NCBI GenBank assembly: GCA_963662175.1
Contig: OY759215.1
Span: 44,781,213 to 44,845,212 of the forward strand
DNA length: 64,000 bases
DNA from: Aradus depressus
Taxonomy: Eukaryota > Arthropoda > Insecta > Hemiptera > Aradidae
Reading direction: 5' to 3'
The notes beneath the pieces were generated by a model, which saw only the letters and a list, made by a program, of their open reading frames with translations, made no database searches and had not been told where the DNA came from. This document shows positions 1 through 10,369 of this stretch, piece by piece (position 1 is the first letter of the stretch; the number at the start of each line of letters is the position of its first letter). Both the position numbers and the translations under genes were made by a program.

Positions 1-2
1 TT

Positions 3-497
3 GGATGGAAGAAATATTGGTCCTACAAATATATCTTCAAAAGCAGAATGGCCATGGACCTGAAGAAAAAGGTGTTCGACTGCTGCATCACTCCTTGTCT
101 AACGTACGGATCCCAAACCTGGGCTCTCTCCCAAGATGTGCTGAGGAGCTTAGAGGTTACTCAAAGAGCAATGGAGAGAAGCATGCTGGGAATCAAGAAA
201 AAGGATAAAATACGGAACTCCGAAATAAGAAAAAAGACAGGAGTACGGGACGTGAAGGAAGTGGTGCTGCAACAAAAGTGGAAATGGGCAGGACATGTGG
301 CGAGGATGGAAGAAGGAAGATGGGCCAAGAGGATGACAGAGTGGTACCCGATATACCTGAAGAGAAGAAGAGGAAGACAACTGGTGCGGTGGCGGGACGA
401 TCTAGACAGGACAGTGGGGAGTCTCTGGCACAGGTCGGCCTGGGACAGGAGTGCATGGAAGAAAATGGGAGAGGCCTATGCCCAAAGATGGGCCTAG
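3..497 (+). CDS. RTE-clade LINE reverse transcriptase, C-terminal fragment
   Basis: Open from base 3 to the stop at 495-497, so it continues upstream of the window. About 164 residues of the C-terminal part of a non-LTR retrotransposon polyprotein. The order is typical of RTE-type elements: LKKKVFDCCITPCLTYGSQT, then a basic helix ending MERSMLGI, then KWAGHVARMEEGRW, an RRRGRQ basic patch, RWRDDLD and a terminal GEAYAQRW. The YADD catalytic core would lie upstream of the window. There is no internal stop, so the copy is fairly young. A short 3' UTR and an ATT/TTA repeat tail follow, as is usual for RTE elements. Confidence 0.85.
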   Translation, partial: GWKKYWSYKYIFKSRMAMDLKKKVFDCCITPCLTYGSQTWALSQDVLRSLEVTQRAMERSMLGIKKKDKIRNSEIRKKTGVRDVKEVVLQQKWKWAGHVARMEEGRWAKRMTEWYPIYLKRRRGRQLVRWRDDLDRTVGSLWHRSAWDRSAWKKMGEAYAQRWA

Positions 498-566
498 TTT
501 CAAATGTATATAAATATCTAGTAATACTATTGTTACACTATTACACTAAAGAAGAAATAAAAAGGC

Positions 567-597
<31 letters not shown>
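567..597 (+). repeat. (TTA)n tail of the RTE LINE
   Basis: A run of about ten TTA/ATT units lies 70 bases after the RTE stop codon. RTE elements commonly end in a short microsatellite rather than poly-A, so this is read as the 3' end of the LINE. Confidence 0.7.
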
Positions 598-606
598 ATC
601 CTATAA

Positions 607-980
607 ATAAATTATAATAAATACATAGTAAAAAATGTTTTCTAGAATATAAAAACAGAGGTACCGTCCCGTCCGTGGTAGAATATCGTCTTATCGGGAA
701 ATGATCACTTAACTAGTAAAATCAAAGTTTAATTTTTTCCCACAGAAACCCTCTCCTCCTATTTATTTTTCCTTTACACCAGTTCTCTTTTTCTCAGTTT
801 TCATTTGATTCTCATAGCGAAAAGAATAGTTTTTTTCGTTAGTGAAATTGAATGTTTAAAATGTTATTTTACTCATGTGCGACGTTTTTGTTTACATGGT
901 TTACGGACGTTTTGTACGGCCAGTGCAAGATAGTGAAGTATTTTTTTTTTTAAATCATCAAGTTATAAAGTGATAAAACA
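607..980. other. AT-rich stretch upstream of the Tigger remnant
   Basis: No open frame or recognised repeat. It may hold the 5' part of the Tigger element that follows, but no left terminal inverted repeat matching its right end was found. Confidence 0.4.
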
Positions 981-1470
981 ATGGCTTCCACTTCAAAAAG
1001 AAAGAAAATTGTTCTTTCCATCCCACAAAAATTGACGGCAATTGAAAGAATGGAAAAAGGAGAAACAGCTGCTAAAATAGCCAAGGAATTACGTCTTAAC
1101 ACTAACCATGTGATGGGACTGTGCAGCACGGAATAGTGTTGTGTTTGTGAAACAAAAGAAAATTACCGATTTTTTTAACAAATAATATTTTTAGAATTTT
1201 AGATTTTGTTTTAAATATGTATGTAATTAAACGCAGATTTCAAAATATCTTTTGAATGCTTGGAAGAAATATATATGTTCAGTATGTACATATTTGTCAA
1301 TTTAATAAATGTTATTAACAAAATACATACGTGTTTCATTCCTTAGCTCACCTAAAAACACTTTTTTTTATGCTTTAATTGATATATTTTTTTTCATTAA
1401 TTGATGATTAATTCCGTTATCCGGCGTCACGTCGGTCCCAGCAACGCCGGATAAGGGAGAGTCTACTGTA
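981..1470 (+). mobile_element. Internally deleted Tigger/pogo-type DNA transposon
   Basis: ATG at 981 opens a 51-codon frame that stops at 1134. It starts MASTSKRKK, followed by a helix-turn-helix-like stretch (QKLTAIERMEKGETAAKIAK), as in the CENP-B-type DNA-binding start of Tigger/jerky transposases. Immediately after, in another frame, 1141-1185 reads a C-terminal piece KQKKITDFFNK followed by a stop; QKKITDFF fits the PCNA-interacting (PIP) box known from pogo transposase. The whole catalytic DDE core is missing. The element ends at 1470 in a pogo-like terminus whose reverse complement begins TACAGTAGACTCTCCC, with a CGCCGGAT/ATCCGGCG inverted pair just inside it at about 1420-1452. Inactive remnant or non-autonomous derivative. 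Confidence 0.7.
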
Positions 1471-2690
1471 TATTTAATGGAGAAAATGATAATTCTCACC
1501 ACTTAAACCCACAACGTTCAGTATTACTACTGCCAAAATTGCCAAGTATTAGATTATCTAAAAACATACTTATGAACATCAAATAATACTTGTCAAGTAT
1601 TCAAATTAAATTTAAATAGATTAAATAATTTTGATTATAGCAATAGAGATATTGATAGCAAAAAATCCTTGACTATAAATTAATAACTGGATAACGAATA
1701 GAAGTGACTAGCGTATGAGTTGTCACAGCGATAACGAATGAAGGAGCAAGTTCCAGTTACAAGCCTCCTAGCATATTTATTTTAACTGAGAGGATAACGT
1801 TATTTTTTTATTTTATTTTAATGAGAAACTCGTTTATATAAATACATTTGAAAAAAAAAAAATTAAATATGTTCTTTTAAATTACCATTAAAAATAGGCA
1901 GGGTGCAGGGAGAGAACTTCCTGATCCAGATCTGATCAAAATTATATTCATAATCAGTAATAATGCAGGTAGATATATATATTATTTTTCTTTATATCTT
2001 TATTTTTATTATGAAACTAGCGGTAAGTTGAATTTTTCACACTGAATTTATAACGTTATATTTCTCTGTGAAATATCGCTAAAACATGTAATAATCCGGT
2101 CACTATTTTTTTTTTTTTTTTTTTTTTTTTATTCAGAAAATGAATTAAATTTTACAATAAAAAATAACCTACATTGTTATGAATGAAGTTTCGCGTTGAA
2201 CTATGACATTGTTCTATTAATTGCAGTTATGCGTAGTTTTAAAATTAATAGCTTATTTGGAATAATAGAAATTGTAAAAGTGTACGCATTTGAATAAAGA
2301 GAAGGATTTTCGGTTCAGTAAAGTTTATTTCAGGAGGAATCAGGAGGTCGGAAAATGAAAAATTCCGTTGAAAGCATCGAATTTTTGACCAATTACATAA
2401 TAATAATAATAATTTTATTTCCTTTAAACCATTACCTGGTAATAGGATACGTCAAAAGAATTTATACATTAAGATAACTTATAAATTAGATTTATGACTA
2501 CTTGAGTCTAACACACCTATGATTAGTAATAACAAAACTATTGAAAAAAGTAAAATGAAATGAATAAAAACTGAATAAATAGATACTTAAAAATATATAA
2601 CTAATGTCTTTAAAATCCCCTATGTAATTGACCTCACCAAGTCCCGATTCTCCGAATTCCACTCCAACTTTTCTTCCCATGACATTCTAG
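1471..2690. other. AT-rich DNA without recognised genes
   Basis: No convincing reading frame. Contains a 25-base poly-T run at 2106-2130 and a short ATA repeat near 2399-2413. The poly-T could be the A-tail of a minus-strand retroelement, but no such body is recognised next to it. Confidence 0.5.
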
Positions 2691-3020
2691 CTGCTCGACT
2701 ATTGTCATCTTATTTCCATCCAGATAATCCCCCCCCGAAGACTGAGGCGGCGCTGGCCGAGAGACCTGCTACTGTAATCTAGCAACAATATTTTGGGAGT
2801 GCCGGTGATCACCAGCTTCTCCCCTCATGTCCTCCTCTTACCTTCAACTCTCCTTTCCTTCTTGGCCTGCCTCCACTGCTCGACAGTGATTGGCGGGGCA
2901 AGAAGGCAGGGGGGATCACTCGAGCCCCCGCGGTCTCCCCTGCCCCCATTAAGTTGGAGGGATGGGGATGACAGAGCACCGGGGGCGTTTCGAGGGGTCT
3001 CGAGTTGAAGGACTTTCATG
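2690..3020. other. GC-rich island, unclassified
   Basis: This stretch is clearly richer in G and C than its AT-rich surroundings and has short open frames on both strands. No motif or domain was recognised and no splice structure is convincing. It could be the 3' part of an unknown retroelement or an exonic/promoter island. Confidence 0.35.
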
Positions 3021-3645
3021 TTGATTTTATTTTATCTTTATTATTATTGTTTTATGTTTATGTTTATTATTATTTAAATTGCACAGACCATTATTATTTT
3101 CTTATGAATATATATATTTTTACCCTTTGTTTTGTACATAATCATATGCTTTCATTGTATATATTTTTAATTTATTTTTATTTTTAATGTTTAATGTCAT
3201 TCAAATTTATTTATAGTTTATACTGATTGTAAATACTCAAAATATAAAAAATATATATTTATATATATATAATATATATATATATACTAATATATAATAT
3301 AGATATATATATATATAATATATATAATATAGATATATAATATATATATACTAATATTATTAGTACAACAAATATTAATTTTAATACATAGATACATTTA
3401 TAATAAGTAGATACAATTTTCAATTTCTTAAAAATTAAGATAACTGTATTTAAAACTCTTCTGGAAGTGTCCCAATATGAGGCGTAAAAAAATATTGTAC
3501 CATTTGCAAATCCAAGAATATCCAATCATGCAGATCTATTGAAAATGGTGGGATCCCTAAATCACGGGGTTGGAAATAAAATCCAGGATTACGATCTCTA
3601 GTATTAATACATGAGGGAGATGGAAAGGGTTATAAGTAGGGGTGA
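3020..3645. repeat. AT-rich DNA with imperfect (TA)n array
   Basis: Mostly A and T. An imperfect TA/ATAT microsatellite runs from about 3245 to 3360. Nothing else is supported; the open frames here are low-complexity. Confidence 0.6.
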
Positions 3646-3649
3646 TAGA

Positions 3650-3886
3650 TTAGTTAGTTATTGTGACTCATGCCCGGGCTTTAACTACGAGGTCATATCG
3701 TGTACTACGCTTGTGGGCATGAGCCCGACTCTACAGTAGGAGCCCTAAATTTTGCCTACTCTAAATTTTTATTCACTTAGGAAAGGGATCTTTAACGAGT
3801 ACCTGACGTACAGGCTCGGGACAATCGCTTAACGCCTCCATCCGAAGGACGGAGTGCTCAAGGTTTTTTCACTTCCCAGATAAAAA
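3650..3886 (-). repeat. SINE1 copy, 5'-truncated
   Basis: Minus-strand copy of the tRNA-derived SINE1. On the + strand it reads from the tail (TTAGTTAGTTATTGTGACTC) through the conserved body and stops before the tRNA-like head. Several bases diverge from the better copies. Confidence 0.85.
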
Positions 3887-4346
3887 CGTAATGGGGTGAT
3901 AGACTAAGAAGAAATGTATTCGAAAGTGGGATGGGGGGTACGCGCCCCCTAAATCGTCCAACAGGATGTGGAGGTGGCCTCGTCTCTACTGCAGGTCGTG
4001 ACTCCACTAATGCCATACTATTGTCCAACAAATCTTATGTCGCCTTTCTAATAACAATAACAAAAGTGTGTGTCCCTTCATCCTATTGACAAACACAACT
4101 CCCATAATCCTATTATAAGCTCTCAGTAATCAGGTCTAGATTAATAGACTGCATTCATTAAATACATTAACTGCAACTTCCTTTCCAATTCATGTACTTA
4201 TTAATTTTCAGTCTGTTCATGTTTCTACAATTGTTAACATTACTTCCCCAGCTTGACGAAGTATGAGTGTAATTATAAAATCTGTGCGAAATTTCATGCA
4301 GGTTTTTCAACGGAATTTCATGTTTTCTCACCCCCTTTTCCAAAAA
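3887..4346. other. Unclassified spacer
   Basis: No gene recognised. From about 4230 it grades into sequence shared with the ends of repeat C/foldback F. Confidence 0.4.
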
Positions 4347-4520
4347 ATTGGAAGTGAACACGGTAACTCCCGACAAAATGAATGTATCACAATATTTTAT
4401 ATGTGTACCTAGAATCCCATAAGGACAAACTATTGTACACGGATCGGAGCACCAATTTTTGTTGTTTTTTGTGCACCAAATTGCTATCTAAAGAAACTTT
4501 ATTTGTTTAGTTTTGAATTT
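4347..4520 (+). repeat. Foldback F, half copy
   Basis: Closely matches the left part of the foldback at 5864-6040, from GTGAACACGGTAACTC through the stretch ending ATTTGTTTAGTTTTGAATTT. The inverted partner arm is absent, so this is a single arm or truncated copy. Confidence 0.75.
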
Positions 4521-4623
4521 ATTTTTATGTAGGTATTTCAATAATTACCATCTTATAGCCCTTTTTGGTCTCATTTATTATTTTTCTTTATTTTTTCTTC
4601 ATTTCCATACAACAACAATATTT

Positions 4624-4968
4624 TTGAGGGCGCCGGTAGCTCAGTGGTATGCGTGCTTGACTTCTGAGCTCAAGGTCGTGGGTTCGTACCCCGACCGAGG
4701 CCCTTAGTTTATTTTATCTGGGAGGTAAAATAAACTTAAGCACGCCGTCCTTCGGATGGGACGTTAAGCGATGGTCCCGAGCCTGTACGATGTCAGGTAC
4801 TCGTTAAAGACCCCCACCCTAGATGAATAAAAATTTAGGGTAGACAAAATTTAGGACTCCCACAGTAGAGTCGGGCTCATCTCCACCAGAGTGACGAAAG
4901 AGCGCTCTGGTAGTAGGCGATATGACCTCGTTGTTAAAGCCCCGGGCATGAGTCATAAAACCTAACCT
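4624..4968 (+). repeat. SINE1, full-length copy with 13-bp target duplication
   Basis: Best reference copy of SINE1, about 345 bp. The head carries a pol III A box (TAGCTCAGTGG) and B box (GGTTCGTACCC) in a class-I tRNA-like layout. A body of about 270 bp unrelated to tRNA follows, and the copy ends in CCTAACCTAA. It is flanked by a direct repeat AACAACAATATTT at 4611-4623 and 4969-4981, as expected for LINE-mediated insertion. A true tRNA gene is unlikely because the same head recurs with the same body many times here. Confidence 0.93.
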
Positions 4969-4981
4969 AACAACAATATTT

Positions 4982-5431
4982 CGTCCTACCAGTACATTTT
5001 CAAGTACATCACTGAAAAAATATTAGATTCACAATAACGTTCAATAATCTAAACAAGCTAGCCATATCGTAAAATTCTTTTGTATCTTTTACTTACATAT
5101 TTATTTTTTTCATTACATATATATTAAGACTCCTTTTTTTTCATTATAATATATTCTAATATATCGTGTCATTTTTAATACTGTGCATCTGGAAAAAGCA
5201 ATTCTTAATTAATCTCACTATATTTTTCTTTTTTACAAATATTTTAATTCTATGAAGTTATTTTAATTATATATATAACATACCTATTTTTAACTACTCA
5301 TTGGTGGTAATTTGTTGCATTGTTTTTTTCTTTAGTTTTTCTTTGTAATAACCCTCGAGGTTATTGTTTATCGATTTATTTAATTACAATTTTCTAACTA
5401 TTTCGATTTTAATTTTTTTGATTTTATGTTT
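4982..5431. other. AT-rich spacer
   Basis: No gene or recognised repeat is seen in this very AT-rich stretch. Confidence 0.5.
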
Positions 5432-5668
5432 TAGGTTAGGTTAGGTTTTATGACTCATGCCCGGGCTTTAACTACGAGGTCATATCGCCTACTACCAGAG
5501 CGCTCTTTCGTCACTTGGTGGACATGAGCCCGACTCTACAGTGGGAGTCCTAAATGTTGCCTACCCTAAATTTTTATTCACTTAGGAAAGGGATCTTTAA
5601 CGAGTACCTGACGTACAGGCTCGGGACAATCGCTTAACGTCCCATCCGAAGGACGGCGTGCTTAAGTT
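5432..5668 (-). repeat. SINE1 copy, head missing
   Basis: Minus-strand SINE1 starting with three TTAGG units (tail) and running through the body to the GGACGGCGTGCTTAAG point. The tRNA head is replaced by a short ATATATCAATGTT direct repeat at about 5670-5740. Confidence 0.88.
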
Positions 5669-5960
5669 TATATATCAATGTTAAATTTATATATCAATGT
5701 TATATATATGTTATATATGTTTTATATATCAATGTTAAATTTATAGTTTTTTGGACTATGTGTCATATTAATTATATTTGTTTTTTGTTTCTCGATTTTT
5801 AATTTAACATTATTTTCTATTTCTGTATTTATTCAGTTTTCTCACCCCCTTTTCGAAAAAAAATTGGAAGTGAACACGGTAACTCTCGACAGAATGAATG
5901 TATCGATACAATATTTTATATGTGTACCTAGAATCCCATAAGGACGAACTATTGTACACG

Positions 5961-6746
5961 GATTGGAGCACCAATTTTTGTTGTTTTTTGTACAACAAAT
6001 TGCTACCTAAAGAAACTTTATTTGTTTAGTTTTGAATTTAAAATGGACAAATTCTGGGAGAGTGTTGTCAGCTAGTTTGAAATTTTTGATGGCTATGAAT
6101 GAGCTCTTTCTACGGTGGAAGGCCAGTTATTCTCTCGACCCGCCTCCTAACATAGCAGTAATATCTTCTTTATAGCCATTTAAAACCAGACAGTTCCGTT
6201 TTAATTAGCGCATTCATTTCATTTAGCCAATGAAACTTTTAGAAGACTCTCTCTACAATATATTTGTTTGTCCTTCGCATTCCTCTCCTTCCTGTTTTAT
6301 GGTGTCTGTCACTTCTTCCGATTGAGAAGAATATTTGACAGATAATAAAAAAGTCGTCGGTGAATCAACAGCAAAGTACCTACCCAGCACGAAATAGTCA
6401 ATTAAAGTTTTGTTCTCCCTCTGAAACCGTTTGGGAATAAAAATCAACAGATGACTTATATAGATGCTTCTGAAACCTCATACTATATTATATTTTTTGA
6501 TACTATAAACCACACTATAATAAATAAACTTTAGATAGATAGAAGATATTACTGCCATGTTAGGAGGCGGGTCGAGAAAATAACTGGCCTTCCACGGTAA
6601 AAAGAGCTCATTCATAGCCATCAAAAGTTCCAAACTAGCTGATAACACTCTCCCACAATTTGTGCATTTTTAATTCAAAACTGAACAAATAAAGTTTCTT
6701 TAGGCAATTTGGTCCACAAAAAACAACAAAAATTGGTGCTCCAATC
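5961..6746. mobile_element. Foldback F: element with about 207-bp inverted arms
   Basis: The left arm (5961-6170) and right arm (6541-6746) are reverse complements with few mismatches. The left arm begins GATTGGAGCACCAATTTT and the right ends AAAATTGGTGCTCCAATC. The 370-bp centre contains a piece of repeat C (about 6345-6475). Weak similarity extends left to about 5864. No transposase is encoded; the 64-residue frame in the centre has no recognisable domain. Read as a non-autonomous foldback/MITE-like element. Confidence 0.8.
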
Positions 6747-6863
6747 TGTTTATGAATAAATTTTATTCTATAGGGCATCTAAAAAATGTATGAATTTCTT
6801 TAAAAAAAAAAAAAAAACAATACATTCAATCCCACATCATCTAACTTCATTTTGAACAAACTG

Positions 6864-7113
6864 AGAGCGCCAGAAGCTCCGGCCGAGGCCCTTAGGTTTT
6901 TATATGGGATATGAAAAAAACCTGGAGCTCGCCGTCCTTTGGATGGGACGTTAAACGATTAAATTAAATAAACCTGGGTAGGATAAGTTTAGGACTCCAA
7001 ATGTAGAGTCTGTCCACACCCACCAGAGCAACGAATCTGCGCTCTGATATTAGGTGATATGACCACGTAGTAAAGGCCCAGGCATGAGTCACAATAACTA
7101 ACTGAATTCTAAC
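6864..7113 (+). repeat. SINE1 copy, degenerate with deleted head
   Basis: Plus-strand SINE1. Most of the tRNA-like head is deleted, with GGCCGAGGCCC abutting a short remnant, and the body is diverged. It ends in the AACTAACTGAA-type tail rather than the CCTAA-type tail. Confidence 0.78.
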
Positions 7114-7452
7114 AATATCTTAAGTCGCCCATCTTGAACAAGAATCGAAACAACTTTACTTTAGTGTATCCGACAAAAACTAAAAAACATTATAATAACT
7201 AATAACAAAATATGTAAATAACTGTTATTAAATATACTAATTGATCTAATACTATTATTATTATATATTTTATTATTGCTCTTTATTTTTCGGGTGCACC
7301 TTGCGTATGAACAACATTGCCCGTCTGTTTGTAGAGGGAGCAGAGAGTAGTACTCAAGTGAGGTTATGGCGGGCCGGAGGCGACCACCAGTCGACCAACG
7401 TGTGGCGATCGGTGGTTGCCCCAGCCCGTCACACCGCTTTTTTCTGTTTCCG

Positions 7453-7690
7453 TCAGGAGCCGACAAACCGGCTGAACACTGGGTAGTTCATCAGCTGCCG
7501 CAGATCCAGTCCTAGGCATGATCCAGTCCCGCGAATCAACTCTACCCTGGCCTGGTCAAACAGCGGGAAATCAAGGACTACGTGTTCTGCAGTCTTGATG
7601 TCCCCCATGAACAGTTTGGGTTGTTCTTACTTCGAAAGAAGAAGAGTTTGGAGTTAAAGTCTCCGTGACCTGATAATATCTGGGACATCC
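7453..7690 (-). pseudogene. LINE ORF2 C-terminal fragment (I/Jockey-like)
   Basis: On the minus strand, from about 7690, the reading is SQILSGHGDFNS, then after a one-base frame break GDIKTAEHVVLDFPLFDQAR, ending VFSRFVGS at the stop 7453-7455. This is the familiar C-terminal LINE layout of GHG.F, C.CG, HVL.(C/F)P and R. The break, and F where the usual Cys should be, show decay. About 150 bp of 3' UTR may follow to about 7290. Confidence 0.7.
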
Positions 7691-7722
7691 AGTAGTCAGG
7701 CTATACTATTTTATTATTATTA

Positions 7723-8064
7723 GGTTAGGTTAGGTTTTATGACTTGCCCGCGCATCAACTACAAGGTCATATCGCCTACTACCAGAGCGCTCTTTCGTCA
7801 CTCTGGTGGACATGAGCCCGACTCTACTGTGGGAGTCCTAAATTTTGCTTACCCTAAATATTTATTCACCCAGGGCAGGGGTCTTTAACGAGAACATGAC
7901 ATCGTATAGGCTCGGGATCATCGCTTATCGTTCCATCCGAAGGACGGCGTGCTTAAGTTTATTTTACCTCCCTGATAAAATAAACTAAGGGCCTCGGTCG
8001 GTTTTCGAACCCACTTTCTTGAGCTCAGAAGGCAAGCACGCATACCACTGAGCTACCGGCTCCC
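7723..8064 (-). repeat. SINE1, full-length minus copy with 14-bp target duplication
   Basis: Tail with TTAGG units at the left, tRNA-like head with B and A boxes at the right end. Flanked by the direct repeat TTTTATTATTATTA at 7709-7722 and 8065-8078. It lies 30 bases from the 5' end of the LINE fragment 7453-7690. Confidence 0.9.
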
Positions 8065-8364
8065 TTTTATTATTATTATATATACAAATATTAAGAATTA
8101 TTTAATTATGTACAAAAATTGATATAAAATTAATTATAATTTCACAGATAAGAAAATAATCCTTTTATAAATAGGTATAAATAAATACATACACAAACAT
8201 ATGAAGTATAATTAGTTAGTTATATATAGTTATATATTTGCTAAATATAGTTATTATATAATTATATAAATAAAAAAATATAATTTATTATTTTTAGACT
8301 TACTTATTCACTATTAATATAATACTGAAATGTGATGATGGACTGATCCTTCACAGTGTCATTA
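8065..8364. other. AT-rich spacer
   Basis: Low-complexity AT-rich DNA, no gene seen. Confidence 0.5.
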
Positions 8365-8607
8365 CATTCATAATATCGGCAGTTACTCGGGTTTTATGAA
8401 TCGAGCCCCCCATCTCTAATCCCCCTCCTATTTAGCAGATTTGCCTTAAAATTAATAAGGTGTCGTCTTTAATGGGTTTTAGATACACATATAAAATTTC
8501 GTATTGATAAATTCATAGATAGAATTTTTATGAAAACAAAACCTTGAATTTCCGACCGACTTCACAACTTCCCCTATATATACCTACTTCGTATAGCTGA
8601 GGAACCA
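8365..8607 (+). repeat. Repeat C copy
   Basis: Plus-strand piece of the modular repeat C: ATCGGCAGTTACT, a C-rich AGCCCCCCATCTC, TTAATAAGGTGTCG, then the terminal TATAGCTGAGGAA. Non-coding. Confidence 0.7.
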
Positions 8608-9179
8608 AAAAAAAAAATATATATGCATATATAATTATTGTTACAAAATATGGTTAAAAAATGTTTAAACAAATAAAAAACAATTATAATTATTATTTAA
8701 TAATTTTTTTTTAAACATAAAAGTTGTAACATTACATGCCTGGATGAGGCAGTCGTGTAGCGACTAAGGATAGCACCATGAGACATGAAGAAGATAACAG
8801 GCCGCTACCAGGGTTATTGTGTAGATCCTATCTTGACTGTAGATTTCCCTCATCCCTCTATTAATATCCCTGTTTAGTATTTAAATATATTTATGGACTA
8901 ATTCCAAGATGTCCGCGATAACAACACTTCTTGCACTTTTTAAACACCTCCTCACCTTCTACTCTTAGTGACAGGGAATTCAGACTAATCTTTGCCTGGA
9001 GTGACATCCTGTCTCACAGAGCTAATCTCTAAGGATGCCAAATTATTCTTTAATAATATATATATATATATATATATATATGTATACACTTGAGCCTCTT
9101 ATATATATAAGGCTCAAGTTCAATTCAACATCCTATTTTCACCCAGACGTTTCTAGTTACAGACTTATATACCGATAGT
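8608..9179. other. Unclassified spacer
   Basis: No gene recognised. A (TA)n run lies at about 9057-9080, and a short inverted pair based on CTTGAGCCTT/AAGGCTCAAG surrounds 9088-9118. Confidence 0.45.
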
Positions 9180-9415
9180 ACTGTAAAACCCTTCTAAGTC
9201 GAACCTCGATTAGTCGAAAACCTCCAAAACTCGAAAAAAAAGTTTTGTTCCTTTCCCTTCAAGCCCCAAAACCTCCATTACTCGAAATCTCAACCCTCTA
9301 TTAGTCGAAATAATCAGTGAGTCCCTACAAGCCATTTTGGTACATATTTTCCCTCTATAACTCGAAAAAATAAATTGGACCTCTGTATCTCGAACAAAGC
9401 AATGTTTTATTTTAC

Positions 9416-9419
<4 letters not shown>

Positions 9420-9450
<31 letters not shown>

Positions 9451-9860
9451 CACCTTTATTACTCAATTTCCAACTATGAATTACTTCACAACTAGGAAAT
9501 ATGAACACAACAAAGAAAAACAGTAACACCACTTGAGTCTCTTGATGAGACGGCTGGTCAACACCACCGCCTCCTCAGGGGTCCTCCTCAGGCAGGAGGT
9601 CACGCGGCCAACGACGATTCAGTCGCCGAGGAGGTCTGCCCGACAAGGACCGGACCGACATTGCTTCCACCAGTGTGTTTGGATGTGACGTGAATTTGTT
9701 GTGCAAATTTGTGTATAATTGTTGTCTAACTTCGTGTAAGAATGGTATGTTCAGGTCATGATGTAATGTTATGTTTGATACGTAGTATGGGCATTGTGTG
9801 ATTGTTCGGAGGATTTTATTTTGGATGGCTTGAATTCTTTTGGTGTGTGAGGGCTTAGCC
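9420..9860 (-). mobile_element. 5'-truncated Jockey LINE with poly-A tail
   Basis: On the minus strand it contains the last 94 codons of ORF2 and a 3' UTR, and ends in a poly-A of about 31 bases (poly-T at 9420-9450 on the + strand). Inserted into the pogo-type element. The flanks TTTACAAAC (9411-9419) and TTTACAAC (9861-9868) are a plausible, slightly imperfect target duplication. Confidence 0.85.
9575..9858 (-). CDS. Jockey ORF2 C-terminal fragment
   Basis: Uninterrupted 94 codons, stop at 9575-9577. Reads KRIQAIQNKILRTITQCPYY, then LHHDLNIPFLHEV and RRLNRRWPRDLLPEEDP. The same landmarks occur in the Jockey copy at 36695-37285, so the two belong to related subfamilies. It lacks the catalytic RT region and is a dead-on-arrival insertion. 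Confidence 0.85.
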
Positions 9861-10369
9861 TTTACAACTCGATTATTTGAAACTTATTATCTCTATAGCT
9901 CGAAGAAAAATAAGTTACCGACTTTAAGAATTTGCCGACAATGTACACCATTGTTTCTTATAAAACAATTTAGGAGTATACAATAAATAGGATTACCAAT
10001 TATCTAAAGCAAAAAAAAAAATTACTGACTTTTTTTAATACCTACATATACTACGTATTTTTTATTTTAAGGATGTTTTGAAATAATTTAGATTTATAAT
10101 AAATATAAATATGTTTGTTACCTTTGTAACTTGAATTTTTATTTATTTCACCTCTCTAACTCAAAATTAGTTAGAATGAATCTTAACCTCTACAAGTCGA
10201 GTCAAAATCCGCCTAAGTCGAAATCCTCCATAAGTCGAAAACTCTATAACTCGAATTTTTTGGCGTCTCCCTTGATGTTCGACTTATAGAGGTTCTACTG
10301 TACATATATATATATATTTATAATTTCTCTATTTTCAATCTACTGTAGACTTACGACATTTTTAACTAA

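Larger units (their letters stand above)
9180..10302. mobile_element. Pogo/Tigger-type non-autonomous element, split by a Jockey insertion
   Basis: The right end (about 10200-10302) reads, in reverse complement, TACAGTAGAACCTCTATAAG followed by TCGAAC, the classical pogo/Tigger-type terminus with TA flanks. The left end at 9180 (TACTGTAAAACCCTTCTAAG, then TCGAAC) is a diverged copy. Both arms are packed with short TCGAA motifs (AAGTCGAA, TAGTCGAA, AACTCGAA). There is no transposase frame. A 440-bp Jockey LINE (9420-9860) sits inside; removing it rejoins a roughly 680-bp element. Confidence 0.75.

Noticed and set aside
4626..4702. tRNA gene with A and B boxes
   Set aside because: The same head recurs with the same long body and target duplications; it is the SINE1 promoter head, not a tRNA gene.
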